A DNA stretch of 64,000 bases from the NCBI GenBank assembly GCA_031178305.1, contig JAPSJG010000001.1, positions 1-64,000 of the forward strand, read 5' to 3'. This DNA comes from Sinorhizobium sp. (GTDB lineage: Bacteria > Pseudomonadota > Alphaproteobacteria > Rhizobiales > Rhizobiaceae). The position numbers were made by a program, and so were the translations under genes. Positions 16,875-28,303 of the stretch are shown here, piece by piece. Below the pieces are notes generated by a model. It was not told where the DNA came from and did no database searches. It saw only the letters and a list, made by a program, of their open reading frames with translations. How positions within the stretch are numbered: the first letter of the stretch is position 1; every line of letters starts with the position of its first letter.

Positions 16875-18383
16875 ATGAACTGGCTTGAAAACCTGCGCCG
16901 CAGCTTCCTCGACTGGGACGCTATGGTCGAAGTCCTGCCGACCATGATCACAGTCGGCCTCAAGAACACGCTGATCCTTGCGGCGGCCTCGACCGTGCTC
17001 GGCGTCGTCATCGGAATGGTGCTCGCCATTATGGGCATTTCCCGCTCCCCCTGGCTGCGCATTCCCGCACGCGTCTATACCGACATCTTCCGCGGACTGC
17101 CGGCCATCGTCACCATCTTGCTGATCGGCCAGGGCTTTGCTCGGATTGGCCGTGAAATGTTCGGCCCGTCGCCCTATCCGCTCGGCATCCTGGCGCTCAG
17201 CCTGATTGCCGGCGCCTATATCGGCGAGATCTTCCGCTCGGGCATTCAAAGCGTCGATCGCGGCCAGATGGAGGCCTGCCGCGCGCTGTCGATGAGCTAC
17301 GGGCAGGGCATGCGGCTCATCGTCGTGCCGCAGGGGGTGCGCCGCGTGCTGCCGGCGCTAGTCAACCAGTTCATCGGCAATGTGAAAGATTCAAGCCTTG
17401 TCTACTTCCTCGGCCTGCTCGCGTCCGAGCGCGAGATTTTTCGCGTTGGCCAGGACCAGGCTGTCGTGACCGGCAACCTTTCGCCGCTGCTTCTCGCCGG
17501 CATCTTCTATCTCGTCGTCACCGTGCCGCTCACCCATGTCGTCAACGCGATCGACAATCGCCTGAGGCTAGGCAAGCAGCGCCCGTCCGTCCTTGTCAGC
17601 GGCTTGGAGGAGGTCGGCGAACTCGACGGTGCCAACCGCGCCTCTGGGGCCACCTTCAAGGGCGGAAGCCTCGACGTCCGCGATCTCGGCATGGCTTACG
17701 GCGAGCTCGACGTGCTGAAGGGAGTGCACCTTTCGGTGAAGCCGGGCAGCGTCACCTGTATAATCGGCCCGTCCGGCTCCGGCAAGTCGACGCTGCTGCG
17801 TTGCCTCAACCGGCTGGTCGAGCCGAAGAGCGGGGAAATCCTCCTCGACGGCGAGAGCATCCTCGCCATGAAGCCGGAAAAGCTCCGCCGCCGTGTGGGC
17901 ATGGTCTTCCAGCATTTCAACCTCTTTCCCGATCACACGGCACTCGAAAACGTCATGCTGTCGCTGACGAAGATCAAGGGCATGCCAAAGGCCGAGGCCG
18001 AGCGCATCGCCAAGGCCCGGCTTACCGATGTCGGCCTCGCCAGCCGCCAACATCATCGTCCCGGCGGGCTTTCCGGCGGCCAACAGCAGCGCGTCGCCAT
18101 CGCCCGCGCGCTGGCCATGGAGCCGGAGGTCATCCTCTTCGACGAAGTAACGAGCGCGCTTGATCCCGAGCTGGTCAAAGGTGTGCTCAACCTCATGGCC
18201 GACCTCGGCAAGCGCGGCATGACCATGGTTGTTGTCACCCACGAGATGAGCTTCGCTCGGCGTGTCGCCGATCAGGTCGTGTTCATGGACGAGGGACGCA
18301 TCGTGGAAGCGGGCACGCCCGAGGCGATCTTCGACAATCCGCAAAGTCCGCGCCTGCAGCGCTTCCTGGCGGAAGTGCTCTGA
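16875..18383 (+). CDS. fused ABC transporter permease-ATPase (polar amino acid type)
   Basis: The 502-aa product joins an HisM-type permease (residues 1 to about 235, EAA region [20 protein letters not shown]) to a HisP-type ATPase (about 258-502). The ATPase has Walker [10 protein letters not shown], signature LSGGQQQR and Walker [15 protein letters not shown], where Val replaces the usual Pro after DE. The linker is about 20 residues. A homodimer would provide both the membrane and nucleotide-binding halves of the importer. It lies 60 bp after its binding protein and 21 bp before the dehydrogenase gene. Such fusions occur in Rhizobiales but are uncommon elsewhere. Confidence 0.9.
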   Translation: MNWLENLRRSFLDWDAMVEVLPTMITVGLKNTLILAAASTVLGVVIGMVLAIMGISRSPWLRIPARVYTDIFRGLPAIVTILLIGQGFARIGREMFGPSPYPLGILALSLIAGAYIGEIFRSGIQSVDRGQMEACRALSMSYGQGMRLIVVPQGVRRVLPALVNQFIGNVKDSSLVYFLGLLASEREIFRVGQDQAVVTGNLSPLLLAGIFYLVVTVPLTHVVNAIDNRLRLGKQRPSVLVSGLEEVGELDGANRASGATFKGGSLDVRDLGMAYGELDVLKGVHLSVKPGSVTCIIGPSGSGKSTLLRCLNRLVEPKSGEILLDGESILAMKPEKLRRRVGMVFQHFNLFPDHTALENVMLSLTKIKGMPKAEAERIAKARLTDVGLASRQHHRPGGLSGGQQQRVAIARALAMEPEVILFDEVTSALDPELVKGVLNLMADLGKRGMTMVVVTHEMSFARRVADQVVFMDEGRIVEAGTPEAIFDNPQSPRLQRFLAEVL

Positions 18384-18404
18384 CCCTCGCGCAAGGAGAC
18401 GACG

Positions 18405-19412
18405 ATGACCAAGACAATACGATGGGGCGTGCTCGGCTGCGCGGGGATCGCGGTCAAGGCGGTCATACCGGCGATCCAGTCCAGCAGGTCGGGGCGCGTT
18501 GCGGCGATCGCCTCGCGCGACCTGAAGAAGGCCGAAAAGACGGCTGCGGCGTTCGGCATCACCAAGGCCTATGGCAGCTACGAGGCTCTGCTTGCCGATC
18601 CGGAGATCGACGCGATCTACAACCCGCTTCCCAACCACTTGCATGCGCCGCTGACGATCAAGGCGCTGAAGCAGGGAAAGCCGGTGCTCTGCGAAAAGCC
18701 GATCGCCCTCAGTGCCGAAGAGGCGATGGCGCTCGCAGCCGCGCAAAAGGCGGCGCGCCTGCCAGTCGCCGAGGCCTTCATGGTGCGCCACCATGCGCAA
18801 TGGAAGACGGCGCGGGCGCTGGTGGCGGCAGGGCGGATCGGCGAGGTCCGAGCCATTCAGACGATCTTCTCCTACTATCTCGATGATCCGCAGAACGTCC
18901 GCAATCAGGCCGCCATCGGCGGCGGTGGTCTGTTCGACGTCGGCTGCTATGCGATCAACACGGCGCGCTTCTTGTTCGATGCGGAGCCGCTGCGGGCTAT
19001 CGCGCTCATGGAGCGGGATCCGGCGTTCGGCACGGACCGGCTGACGAGCGGCCTCATGGAGTTCCCCGACGGACGGCAGCTGGCCTTCACCTGCTCCACG
19101 CAGCTAGCTCTCACGCAAAGGGTGACGGCGCTCGGCACGCGTGGGCGTTTGGAAATCCCCATTCCCTTCAACGCGCCGGCCGATGAGCCGACCGTGCTTG
19201 TCCTCGACGACGGCCGCGACCTTGCCGGCGGCGGGCGTGAGGAGATCGCCATCGAACCCGTCGACCAGTACCGAGAACAGGCAGATGCCTTCGCCGAGGC
19301 CGTTCTCTCCGGGATACCGCTCGAAACGGGACTGCAGGATGCGATCGCCAACATGAAGGCCATCGACGCCCTGTTCCGCTCCGCTGTTAGTGGCCGCTGG
19401 GAAGAACCCTGA
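18405..19412 (+). CDS. Gfo/Idh/MocA family oxidoreductase
   Basis: This 335-aa NAD(P)-dependent dehydrogenase has the N-terminal Rossmann segment WGVLGCAGIAVKAVIPAI and the conserved CEKPIAL motif (Lys98 region). The C-terminal alpha/beta domain carries GGGGLFDVGCYAINTARF, the usual Asp/Tyr substrate-site element. The family oxidises sugars, inositols and sugar acids; MocA acts in rhizopine catabolism. AAGGAG precedes the ATG. It lies within the second LacI operon, so the imported molecule probably contains a polyol or sugar part. Confidence 0.85.
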   Translation: MTKTIRWGVLGCAGIAVKAVIPAIQSSRSGRVAAIASRDLKKAEKTAAAFGITKAYGSYEALLADPEIDAIYNPLPNHLHAPLTIKALKQGKPVLCEKPIALSAEEAMALAAAQKAARLPVAEAFMVRHHAQWKTARALVAAGRIGEVRAIQTIFSYYLDDPQNVRNQAAIGGGGLFDVGCYAINTARFLFDAEPLRAIALMERDPAFGTDRLTSGLMEFPDGRQLAFTCSTQLALTQRVTALGTRGRLEIPIPFNAPADEPTVLVLDDGRDLAGGGREEIAIEPVDQYREQADAFAEAVLSGIPLETGLQDAIANMKAIDALFRSAVSGRWEEP

Positions 19413-19452
19413 GCCGCTTCATCTGCACGACCAACCGATCGAAAGACATACC

Positions 19453-20583
19453 ATGACAGACAACACCATCTCTTCGGCAGTCATCATCGGCGCCGGCATC
19501 TTCGGCGTCTCCACCGGTGTTCAGCTTGCGCGTCGCGGTATCCGCGTGACCATTCTCAATGATGGCCCGCCCGCCAACGGTGCGTCCGGCCGCTCGCTCT
19601 CCTGGCTGAACTCGGCGCGCATGCGCTCTGAACCCTACCACCGCCTGCGTATGGCTGGCATCGACCGCTACCGCACGCTCTCCGTGCGCTATCCGGGCGC
19701 GGGCTGGCTTCGTTTTGACGGCGGCCTGACCTGGGATGCCGACGACGAGCGGAATGAGATCGACGCTGCCTATCGCCATGAGGTTTCGCTCGCCTACGAC
19801 GCGCTGCGGCTTTCCGCCGGCGAGGTCGCCCGCATCACGCCCGGTATCGATGCGCGCGCGATCACGCCTCAGGGGGCGATCTTCAATCCCGGCGAAGGCT
19901 GGGTTGACCTGCCGGCGCTGATCGGCGTTCTTCTCGAAGAGTTTTCTGCGCTCAACGGTGTGCTGGTAACGGACCAAGGGGCCGCGCGGGTCGTGGTTGA
20001 AGGTGGCCGCGCCGCGGGCGCAGAAACCGCAACGGGCGGCCGTTTCCCGGCCGATGCCGTCGTGCTTGCGACCGGTCCCGCCGTGCCGAGGATGGCGGCG
20101 GAGAGCGGGCAGGTCATCGGGGATGGAACGCCGGTCGCCCTTCTCGTACAGACCAGGCCGCTTGCCCATCCCCTGCGCGCCGTCCTCAACACGCCCCGCG
20201 TCGCCGTTCGTCCGGCGCCCGGCGGCACCTTCTCGCTAGACGCGGACTGGGCGGCGGACGAAGGCCTCAAGCCGCGTACTGATGGTGGGTATGACGTTGA
20301 CGGAGCCGTAGTGGATGCCCTGCTGGCGGAAGCCGCCAAGGTGATGGAAGGCAATCCGAAGCTCGAAGTCGCTTCAATCGGCGTCGGCGGCAAACCGATC
20401 CCCGGCGACGGTGAGCCCGTGATCGGTGCGCTCAAGGCCATTCCCGGCTACTATGTCGCCTTCAGCCACAGCGGCGCAACTCTGGGCCTCATTGTCGGCG
20501 AGTTGCTCGCCTCCGAGGTAGCGACGGGCGCTGAGCATCCCATGCTCGCGACCTTCAGGCCGGAGCGTTTTGCGTCACGATAG
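19453..20583 (+). CDS. FAD-dependent oxidoreductase, D-amino acid oxidase (DAO) family
   Basis: This 376-aa DadA/SoxB-like flavoprotein has the N-terminal dinucleotide motif VIIGAGIFGVSTGVQLARRG, then GASGRSLSWLN, and a C-terminal FSHSGATLGLIVGELLASEV FAD-contact region. It is expected to oxidise an amine or amino acid C-N bond to an imine. ATG 19453 lies 40 bp after the Gfo/Idh gene, with only a weak GAAAGA site. It is the last intact gene of the second LacI operon. Together, dehydrogenase and oxidase suggest a sugar-amine conjugate as substrate. Confidence 0.8.
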   Translation: MTDNTISSAVIIGAGIFGVSTGVQLARRGIRVTILNDGPPANGASGRSLSWLNSARMRSEPYHRLRMAGIDRYRTLSVRYPGAGWLRFDGGLTWDADDERNEIDAAYRHEVSLAYDALRLSAGEVARITPGIDARAITPQGAIFNPGEGWVDLPALIGVLLEEFSALNGVLVTDQGAARVVVEGGRAAGAETATGGRFPADAVVLATGPAVPRMAAESGQVIGDGTPVALLVQTRPLAHPLRAVLNTPRVAVRPAPGGTFSLDADWAADEGLKPRTDGGYDVDGAVVDALLAEAAKVMEGNPKLEVASIGVGGKPIPGDGEPVIGALKAIPGYYVAFSHSGATLGLIVGELLASEVATGAEHPMLATFRPERFASR

Positions 20584-20699
20584 GGCATATCCTGTCACGC
20601 CCCGCCGCGTTGGCGGTGCCTGAGGTGGCGATCGGCCTGCCGCTTTCCATTGCGACAGGGGCCTATGCGAACCGACAACTCAAAGCTACAAGGGCTGCA

Positions 20700-21079
20700 C
20701 AAGGGGCCTGCTTGTATGATCGAAGAGGCGCGCTGCCGGCTCGACTGCGGCGTCACTCTCGAGCTGGCTCCGGATTCCGGCAAGCTTTGGAAGGGCAAGG
20801 CGATCAGCATCGGCATCCGCCCGGAAAATACTCGGATCGGCGAGGGCAACGGGACAGATGCGACGTTTTCCGGCGTATCGATCTCGTCGAGCATCTACGC
20901 TAGGTGCAGATCCTTTAACTGGACCTGCCCGGCACCACCGAAAAATTCCTAATCAAGGTGGATGGGGAGAGTTCCTTCGCGCGCCTGCAGGATGTCCGCT
21001 TCACCGCGCGCCTGCAGGACATTCACGTCCTCGATGCCGAGGGCAACGTCATTCCGGTCTCAGCCGGCGCGACAGTCTA
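20700..21079 (+). pseudogene. decayed C-terminal TOBE region of a PotA/MalK-type ABC ATPase
   Basis: The frame at about 20715-20880 encodes KAISIGIRPENTRIGEG, a classic TOBE-domain segment. The reading then shifts by one base near 20875 to RIDLVEHL. It meets in-frame stops TAG (20901-20903) and TAA (20916-20918), and continues as LDLPGTTEKFLIKVDGESS to VIPVSAGATV with a natural stop at 21079. No Walker motifs remain, so the 5' two thirds are gone. A short direct repeat (CGCGCGCCTGCAGGA, at about 20983 and 21007) lies within it. It is a relic of another sugar or polyamine importer. Confidence 0.75.
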
Positions 21080-21098
21080 AACGACGCCACCTAGAAGA

Positions 21099-22061
<963 letters not shown>

Positions 22062-22222
22062 GATCCCTTCTGTCAATGGAAGAGCACGCCCGGGCAATCA
22101 CGGCTTGGCGGCAGCAATAAAATGGTCTCTCCGGGGAACAAAACCGCTGAGAACCGGGCCGCTACATGGCGCCGGAGCGATGGCGCGCGTTACCACGCAT
22201 CGGACAACGAAAGGCTGATCTG

Positions 22223-22936
22223 GTGAACACTTTGGGGCTTATGAGCTTCGGGCCCGACGGCTGGGGATACAGTATGCTGGCGGCGACCGGAACGACAGTC
22301 GCTGTCGCTGCCTGCGGCTTCTTCGTCGGAGCTCTGCTCGGCTGCCTGGGAGCGGCGGCGAGCCTTTCCCGCTTACGCGTGCTTCGCTTGGTGGCTGATT
22401 TCTATACCACGGTCCTACGCGGCATACCGGACCTGCTGGTAATATACCTCTTCTATTTCGGTTCGAGCTCGGTCATCTCGACCGCGTCGGCGCTGTTCGG
22501 CGCAGAGGGTTTTGTCGGCGCACCCGCTTTCCTAACCGGCGCGCTGGCGATCGGTGTCGTATCCGGCGCTTACCAGATGCAGGTTTTCCGCGGCGCCGTG
22601 CTCGCGCTGTCGAAAGGCGAGATCGAAGCCGGCCGCGCTTACGGCATGCCGTCCTTGCTTTTGTTCCGCCGGATCGTCCTGCCGCAGGCTGCGCGCTTCG
22701 CCATTCCCGGTATCGGCAACGTCTGGCAACTGGTGCTGAAGGAATCGGCGCTGATTTCCGTCATCGGCCTGGTGGAGCTGATGCGGCAGGCCCAGATCGG
22801 CTCCGGCTCGACGCGACAGCCCTTCAGCTTCTATCTGACGGCGGGCGCCCTCTATCTGCTGATCACCTTGGTGTCCGGGCTGGTTTTTCGCTTCGCGGAA
22901 AAGCAGGCGATGCGCGGTATCCGGAGGGGCGTCTGA
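22223..22936 (+). CDS. opine/polar amino acid ABC transporter permease, OccQ/NocQ-like
   Basis: This inner-membrane permease of 237 aa has the HisQ-type fold. Its EAA loop is IEAGRAYGMPSLLLFRRIVL followed by PQAARFAIPGIGN. GTG 22223 was chosen with AAAGG 9 nt upstream; ATG 22241 is an alternative. It is the first gene of the operon divergent from LysR, and its stop overlaps the start of the second permease (TGATG). Gene order Q-M-P-T with a divergent LysR matches the Agrobacterium octopine/nopaline uptake operons. Confidence 0.85.
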   Translation: MNTLGLMSFGPDGWGYSMLAATGTTVAVAACGFFVGALLGCLGAAASLSRLRVLRLVADFYTTVLRGIPDLLVIYLFYFGSSSVISTASALFGAEGFVGAPAFLTGALAIGVVSGAYQMQVFRGAVLALSKGEIEAGRAYGMPSLLLFRRIVLPQAARFAIPGIGNVWQLVLKESALISVIGLVELMRQAQIGSGSTRQPFSFYLTAGALYLLITLVSGLVFRFAEKQAMRGIRRGV

Positions 22937-23643
22937 TGCCCTTTGATCTTCCTTTCCTGGCTGAAAGCTTCGTGGCGCTCTTGAGGGGCATTCCGCTCAC
23001 GCTGCAACTGACCGTGCTCTCCGTCGTAGCGGGAGGCATTCTCGCCTTTGGGCTCGCCTTCATGCGCATTTCCCGCAGGTGGTGGCTGGATGCGCCGGCG
23101 CGGTTTTACATCCTCGTCTTCCGCGGCACGCCGCTTCTGGTGCAGATCTACATCATCTATTACGGCCTTAGCCAGTTTCCGGTGCTGCGCAACAGCGTGC
23201 TTTGGCCCTTCCTTCGTGAGGCCTACTGGTGTGCCATGCTGGCGCTGGCCTTCAACACCGCAGCGTATAGCGCCGAAATCATCCGAGGCGGACTACTTTC
23301 GGTGCCCGCCGGCCACGTGGAGGCGGCGCGCGCCTGTGGCATGTCCGGCTTCTTGTTGTTCCGCCGCATCGTCATGCCCTTGGCACTGCGGCAAATGCTG
23401 CCCGGGTACAGCAACGAAATCATTCTTATGGTCAAATCGACGGCACTTGCCTCGACCATCACGCTCCTCGAAATCACCGGTATCGCCGCTAAGCTGATCT
23501 CCGAGAGCTACCGTCCGGTGGAAATCTTCGTCTGCGCCGGCGCAATCTACCTTGCCATCAATTTCCTGGTCGCCCGGCTTTTCGCTTGGCTGGAATACGC
23601 CGTGTCGCCGGAGACCAGAAAGCCGGAGGAACGCCGTGCCTGA
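22936..23643 (+). CDS. opine/polar amino acid ABC transporter permease, OccM/NocM-like
   Basis: This second permease of 235 aa has the HisM-type EAA loop VEAARACGMSGFLLFRRIVM then PLALRQMLPGYSNEI and five to six hydrophobic helices. It overlaps the upstream permease stop and the downstream ATPase start, so all three are translationally coupled. It pairs with the 22223 product as a heterodimeric membrane channel. Confidence 0.88.
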   Translation: MPFDLPFLAESFVALLRGIPLTLQLTVLSVVAGGILAFGLAFMRISRRWWLDAPARFYILVFRGTPLLVQIYIIYYGLSQFPVLRNSVLWPFLREAYWCAMLALAFNTAAYSAEIIRGGLLSVPAGHVEAARACGMSGFLLFRRIVMPLALRQMLPGYSNEIILMVKSTALASTITLLEITGIAAKLISESYRPVEIFVCAGAIYLAINFLVARLFAWLEYAVSPETRKPEERRA

Positions 23644-24424
23644 CGCCACTACCATGCCCGCGGTCGCGCTTTCCGGCATCCGCAAGAGTTATGGCCCGCT
23701 CGAAGTGTTACATGGCGTTTCGCTTGCCGCGCGGGAAGGGGAAGTGATTTCAATTCTCGGCTCTTCTGGTTCGGGAAAGTCGACGCTGCTGCGTTGCATC
23801 AACATGCTTGAAGTCCCGAATGGCGGCTCGGTCGCGTTCCATGGTGAAACCATTTCGCTCGATCAGACGCCGGGTCGCGCACCGCGTCCCCGTGACAGTG
23901 CCCAGATCAACCGGTTGCGCTCCAAGGCGGCGATGGTGTTCCAGTCCTTCAATCTTTGGTCTCATTTGACCATTCTTGAAAATCTCATCGAGGCCCCGGT
24001 TCACGTCCAGAAGCGCAGCAGAAAAGACTGCCTGGCCGAAGCTGAAGCGCTGCTTGAGCGCGTCGGCATCGCCGACAAACGTCACTGTTATCCAACGCAT
24101 CTTTCCGGCGGCCAGCAACAGCGCGCCGCGATCGCCCGGGCGTTGGCGATGCAGCCAAGGGTCATGCTGTTCGACGAGCCAACCTCGGCGCTCGATCCCG
24201 AACTCGTCGGCGAGGTGCTGAAGGTCATGCGCGATCTTGCAGCCGAAGGTCGCACCATGCTGATCGTCACCCATGAGATGGCCTTTGCCCGTGACGTCTC
24301 CACACGCACCGTCTTCCTCCACAAGGGCCGGATTGAGGAGGAAGGCCCGCCTTCTGAAGTGTTCTCAAACCCGCGATCAGAGCGCTTCAGGCAATTCGTT
24401 TCCAGGGAACATCTGCAAGGCTAA
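23636..24424 (+). CDS. opine/polar amino acid ABC transporter ATPase, OccP/HisP-like
   Basis: This 262-aa ATPase has the SSGSGKST Walker A, the LSGGQQQR signature and the [14 protein letters not shown]alker B. A HisP-like insertion (DQTPGRAPRPRDSAQINRLRSK) lies before VFQSFNLWSHLT. GTG 23636 has GGAGGA directly upstream and overlaps the permease stop; ATG 23654 is a less likely start. It energises the import system of the LysR-controlled operon. Confidence 0.9.
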   Translation: MPDATTMPAVALSGIRKSYGPLEVLHGVSLAAREGEVISILGSSGSGKSTLLRCINMLEVPNGGSVAFHGETISLDQTPGRAPRPRDSAQINRLRSKAAMVFQSFNLWSHLTILENLIEAPVHVQKRSRKDCLAEAEALLERVGIADKRHCYPTHLSGGQQQRAAIARALAMQPRVMLFDEPTSALDPELVGEVLKVMRDLAAEGRTMLIVTHEMAFARDVSTRTVFLHKGRIEEEGPPSEVFSNPRSERFRQFVSREHLQG

Positions 24425-25324
<900 letters not shown>

Positions 25325-25393
25325 CGCCCTGATGCGATCCGGTGCGGCTTTCACGGCCGCACCGATTGACGCTCAACAACCGGACATTTTCTG

Positions 25394-26518
25394 ATGCCTT
25401 TACTGGACGATTGCGATATCGCGGTCGTCGGCGGTGGACTCGTCGGCGCTGCGTTGGCCTGGGGGCTTGCCCGAACCGGCCTGAAGACAATGGTGCTGGA
25501 CGGCGGGGACCTCGATCCGCGGGCGTCACGGGCCAATTTCGCTCTCGTCTGGGTACAAGGCAAAGGTCTGCATGCGCCGCATTACGCCTTGTGGTCTAAG
25601 GCGTCGGCCGAACGCTGGCCGGCCTTTGCTGCGGCGCTCGCCGCCGATAGTGGCATCGATGTCGCGCTCAGCCAGCGCGGCGCCTTTTCCTTTGCGCTCT
25701 CGCAAGGCGAGCTCGATATGCTTGCAGCAGAACTCGAAACCATCGCAGCCGAGACCAACGGCGCTGCCGCGCCCTATGAGATCTTGACGGCGGAAGAGAC
25801 GCGCCGGCGCCTACCGCTTGTGGGGCAAGATGTCGTCGGCGCGGCCTATTCGCCGGCGGACGGGCATGTTAATTCGCTGCGTCTTTTCCACGCGCTGCAT
25901 ACGGCCATGCGGCATCGCGGCGTCGATTATCGCGCCTGCCATGCGGTGGAGCGCATCGAGCCGGTGGACGCTGGTTTCCGGCTTGCCGGCGCATTCGGCA
26001 CGATCTTCGCTCGTCGCATTGTGCTGGCCGCCGGCATCGACAATCAGCGGTTGGCGGCGATGGTCGGGCTCCATGCCCCGCTCAAGCACAGCAAGGGCCA
26101 GATCCTGGTCACAGAAAAATGCCGCCCGCTCTTCGAATACACATCGGCGACAATCCGGCAGGCGGATGAGGGCGGCGTGATGATCGGCGACAGCGAAGAG
26201 ACGCATACTACCGCCATCGCCACGAACCAAGAGATCAGCGCTGTGCTCGCCAATCGGGCCGTCCGGGTCTTTCCCTGCCTCGCGGAAGTCAACGTGGTGC
26301 GCAGCTGGGCCGGCTTTCGCGTCAAGACCCGAGATGGGTTGCCTATTTATGCACAGTCCGCCTCCCATCCCGGAGCCTTCATCGCGGTCTGCCATTCCGG
26401 CGTTACGCTTGCGGCGAACCATGCCCTCGTCGTCGCGCCGCAGATTGCTAGCGGCGCTCTTTCGTCCGATCTCGCGCCGTTTCATTCGGGGAGGTTCCAT
26501 GTTTCTGAGAATTCGTGA
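25394..26518 (+). CDS. FAD-dependent dehydrogenase beta subunit (OoxB / D-hydroxyproline dehydrogenase-like)
   Basis: This 374-aa DAO-family flavoprotein has the dinucleotide motif IAVVGGGLVGAALAWGLART and a C-terminal AVCHSGVTLAANHALVV. It heads a trio of overlapping genes (this, a small 2Fe-2S protein, and a large NAD/FAD protein). That composition and order are known for octopine/nopaline oxidases and for the heterotrimeric D-hydroxyproline dehydrogenases (LhpBEF type). The beta subunit is expected to oxidise the C-N bond of a secondary amine or D-amino acid. The next gene starts 20 bp before its stop. Confidence 0.8.
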   Translation: MPLLDDCDIAVVGGGLVGAALAWGLARTGLKTMVLDGGDLDPRASRANFALVWVQGKGLHAPHYALWSKASAERWPAFAAALAADSGIDVALSQRGAFSFALSQGELDMLAAELETIAAETNGAAAPYEILTAEETRRRLPLVGQDVVGAAYSPADGHVNSLRLFHALHTAMRHRGVDYRACHAVERIEPVDAGFRLAGAFGTIFARRIVLAAGIDNQRLAAMVGLHAPLKHSKGQILVTEKCRPLFEYTSATIRQADEGGVMIGDSEETHTTAIATNQEISAVLANRAVRVFPCLAEVNVVRSWAGFRVKTRDGLPIYAQSASHPGAFIAVCHSGVTLAANHALVVAPQIASGALSSDLAPFHSGRFHVSENS

Positions 26519-26804
26519 ACCCGTCGAGGCGGTGACCTTCTCCTTTGACGGCAGAAGCGTCACGGCGGCGCGGGGCGATACGCTAGCCGCGGCCCTTCTC
26601 GCAGCCGGTGTCGAGACGTTTCGCGACAGCGTGGTGGGCGGAGAGCCGCGGGCACCCTACTGCCTTATGGGCATCTGCTACGAATGCCTCGTTACCATCG
26701 ACGGCATCCAGAACCGCCAGAGCTGCCTGGTCGAAGTGCACGAGGGCATGGTGGTGAACAGCCAGCACGGCGCACGCCTCGTGACGGGGCGCGCAGACCG
26801 ATGA
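26499..26804 (+). CDS. (2Fe-2S)-binding gamma subunit of amino acid/opine dehydrogenase
   Basis: This 101-aa ferredoxin-like protein has cysteines at 55, 60, 63 and 76 in the plant-type pattern C-x4-C-x2-C-x12-C (YCLMGICYECLVTIDGIQ). GGGGAGG precedes ATG 26499, and the frame overlaps both neighbours. It should carry the electron-relay cluster between the two flavoprotein subunits. The size and placement match the small subunit of LhpBEF/HcnABC-type complexes. Confidence 0.85.
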   Translation: MFLRIREPVEAVTFSFDGRSVTAARGDTLAAALLAAGVETFRDSVVGGEPRAPYCLMGICYECLVTIDGIQNRQSCLVEVHEGMVVNSQHGARLVTGRADR

Positions 26805-28303
26805 GCATGCGCAGGATAACCGATACGGGCGCACTTGCGCTGCACTATGATCTCGTCGTCGTCGGCGCCGGTCCGGCCGGCCTCTCGGCCGCGATCGAGG
26901 CGGCCGCGGCCGGCGCGTCCGTGTTGGTCGCTGACGAAAACCTTGCGCCCGGCGGCCAGATATACCGGGCCGTGACCCGCAATGCGCCGGAAAGACAGGA
27001 TTTCCTTGGCAAGGACTACTGGAAGGGACGCGCGATTGCCGAAGCGTTCTCCGCTTCGCTCATCGATTATGCCGCCGCAACCACCGTCTGGAGTCTCGAT
27101 GCCGCAGCGGCAGAGGGAGGATCGGCGAGCCTTGGCCTGACGCTCGGCGGCGAAGCGCGGATGATCTCCGCCCGCGCCGTCATCCTGGCGACTGGCGCGA
27201 TGGAGCGGCCCATGCCCATCCCCGGCTGGACGCTGCCCGGCGTGGTGAGCGCCGGCGCCGCACAGATCGCCCTGAAATCGGTGTCCGGCATTCCCGGCGG
27301 CCGCATTGTTCTCGCCGGCTGTGGGCCGTTGCTCTACCTGCTCGCCGATCAATTGCTGCGGGCGGGCGCGGAGATCGCGGCCCTGCTCGATACCGCCGAC
27401 AGGAAGCAGCGGCTGGCGGCGCTGCGCCATCTTCCGGGTTTTCTCCTCTCGCCCTATCTCCTCAAGGGTCTCTCGCTGCTCTTCGGCGTCCGGCGGCAGG
27501 TCAAGATCGTCTCCGGGGTTAGGGAACTTGCGATTACCGGCACCCGCCACGCGGACGGTGTGCGCTTCCGGGCCGGCGGGCGGGAAGCGACGATCGCTGC
27601 CGATTGCGTGCTCCTGCACCACGGCATTATTCCGGGCATCAATCTCGCAAGCGCCGCCGGCTGCGCCATCGAATGGAACGACGCGCAGCGCGCCTTCCAG
27701 CCACGGACGGACAAACACGGCCGCACCTCGGTTGCCGGCGTGCTTTCGGTCGGTGACGGAGCGGGCATCGGCGGAGCCGAACATGCCGCGGTGTCCGGTC
27801 GCATCGCGGCGCTGGCGTCCCTCACGGATCTCGGTCTGCTGCCGCCATCGGGAACCGCTTCCCGCCTGGCGGAACTGGAAAGGCAACGCCAGGTCTATCG
27901 CCGCGGCCGCGCTTTCCTGGATGCACTGTATCGGCCCGCCCGCCAGTTTCTTGCGCCGTCTGACCCCGACACCATGGTCTGCCGCTGCGAGGAAGTGCGC
28001 GCCGGCACGCTGCGGCAGGTGATTGCGCTCGGCGTACCAGGGCCGAACCAGCTCAAGACCTTTCTGCGCTGCGGCATGGGCCCGTGCCAGGGCCGCATGT
28101 GCGCCTCGACCGTCACCGAAATCATGGCGGCCGAACGCGGCATCAGCCCGGCCGAGATAGGCACTTACCGCCTGCGCGCACCGGTCAAACCGCTGCGCCT
28201 CGCCGAACTCGCGGCTCTGCCGCAGGGGCCTGCCGCAGTTTTCGCCGTAACCGGCCGGGCGCTCGAACACGATTCAATCGAAGAAGAAGGAAAGAACCAA
28301 TGA
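26801..28303 (+). CDS. NAD/FAD-dependent alpha subunit of amino acid/opine dehydrogenase (OoxA-like)
   Basis: This 500-aa flavoprotein has the N-terminal motif LVVVGAGPAGLSAAIEAAAA (about residues 18-37), GGQIYRAV, a second dinucleotide site near GGRIVLAGCGPLLYLLADQ, and a C-terminal BFD-like metal site with VCRCEEV and LRCGMGPCQGRMC. ATG 26801 overlaps the gamma-subunit stop, and the RidA gene overlaps its own stop. It probably transfers electrons from the amine-oxidising beta subunit to the respiratory chain. Closely related proteins are hydrogen cyanide synthase HcnB and octopine oxidase subunit A. Confidence 0.85.
   Translation: MSMRRITDTGALALHYDLVVVGAGPAGLSAAIEAAAAGASVLVADENLAPGGQIYRAVTRNAPERQDFLGKDYWKGRAIAEAFSASLIDYAAATTVWSLDAAAAEGGSASLGLTLGGEARMISARAVILATGAMERPMPIPGWTLPGVVSAGAAQIALKSVSGIPGGRIVLAGCGPLLYLLADQLLRAGAEIAALLDTADRKQRLAALRHLPGFLLSPYLLKGLSLLFGVRRQVKIVSGVRELAITGTRHADGVRFRAGGREATIAADCVLLHHGIIPGINLASAAGCAIEWNDAQRAFQPRTDKHGRTSVAGVLSVGDGAGIGGAEHAAVSGRIAALASLTDLGLLPPSGTASRLAELERQRQVYRRGRAFLDALYRPARQFLAPSDPDTMVCRCEEVRAGTLRQVIALGVPGPNQLKTFLRCGMGPCQGRMCASTVTEIMAAERGISPAEIGTYRLRAPVKPLRLAELAALPQGPAAVFAVTGRALEHDSIEEEGKNQ

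Noticed and set aside
20983..21021. Short 15-bp direct repeat as a possible CRISPR or attachment site
   Set aside because: Only two units, inside the decayed ATPase tail and in step with its reading frame; better explained as local sequence duplication.
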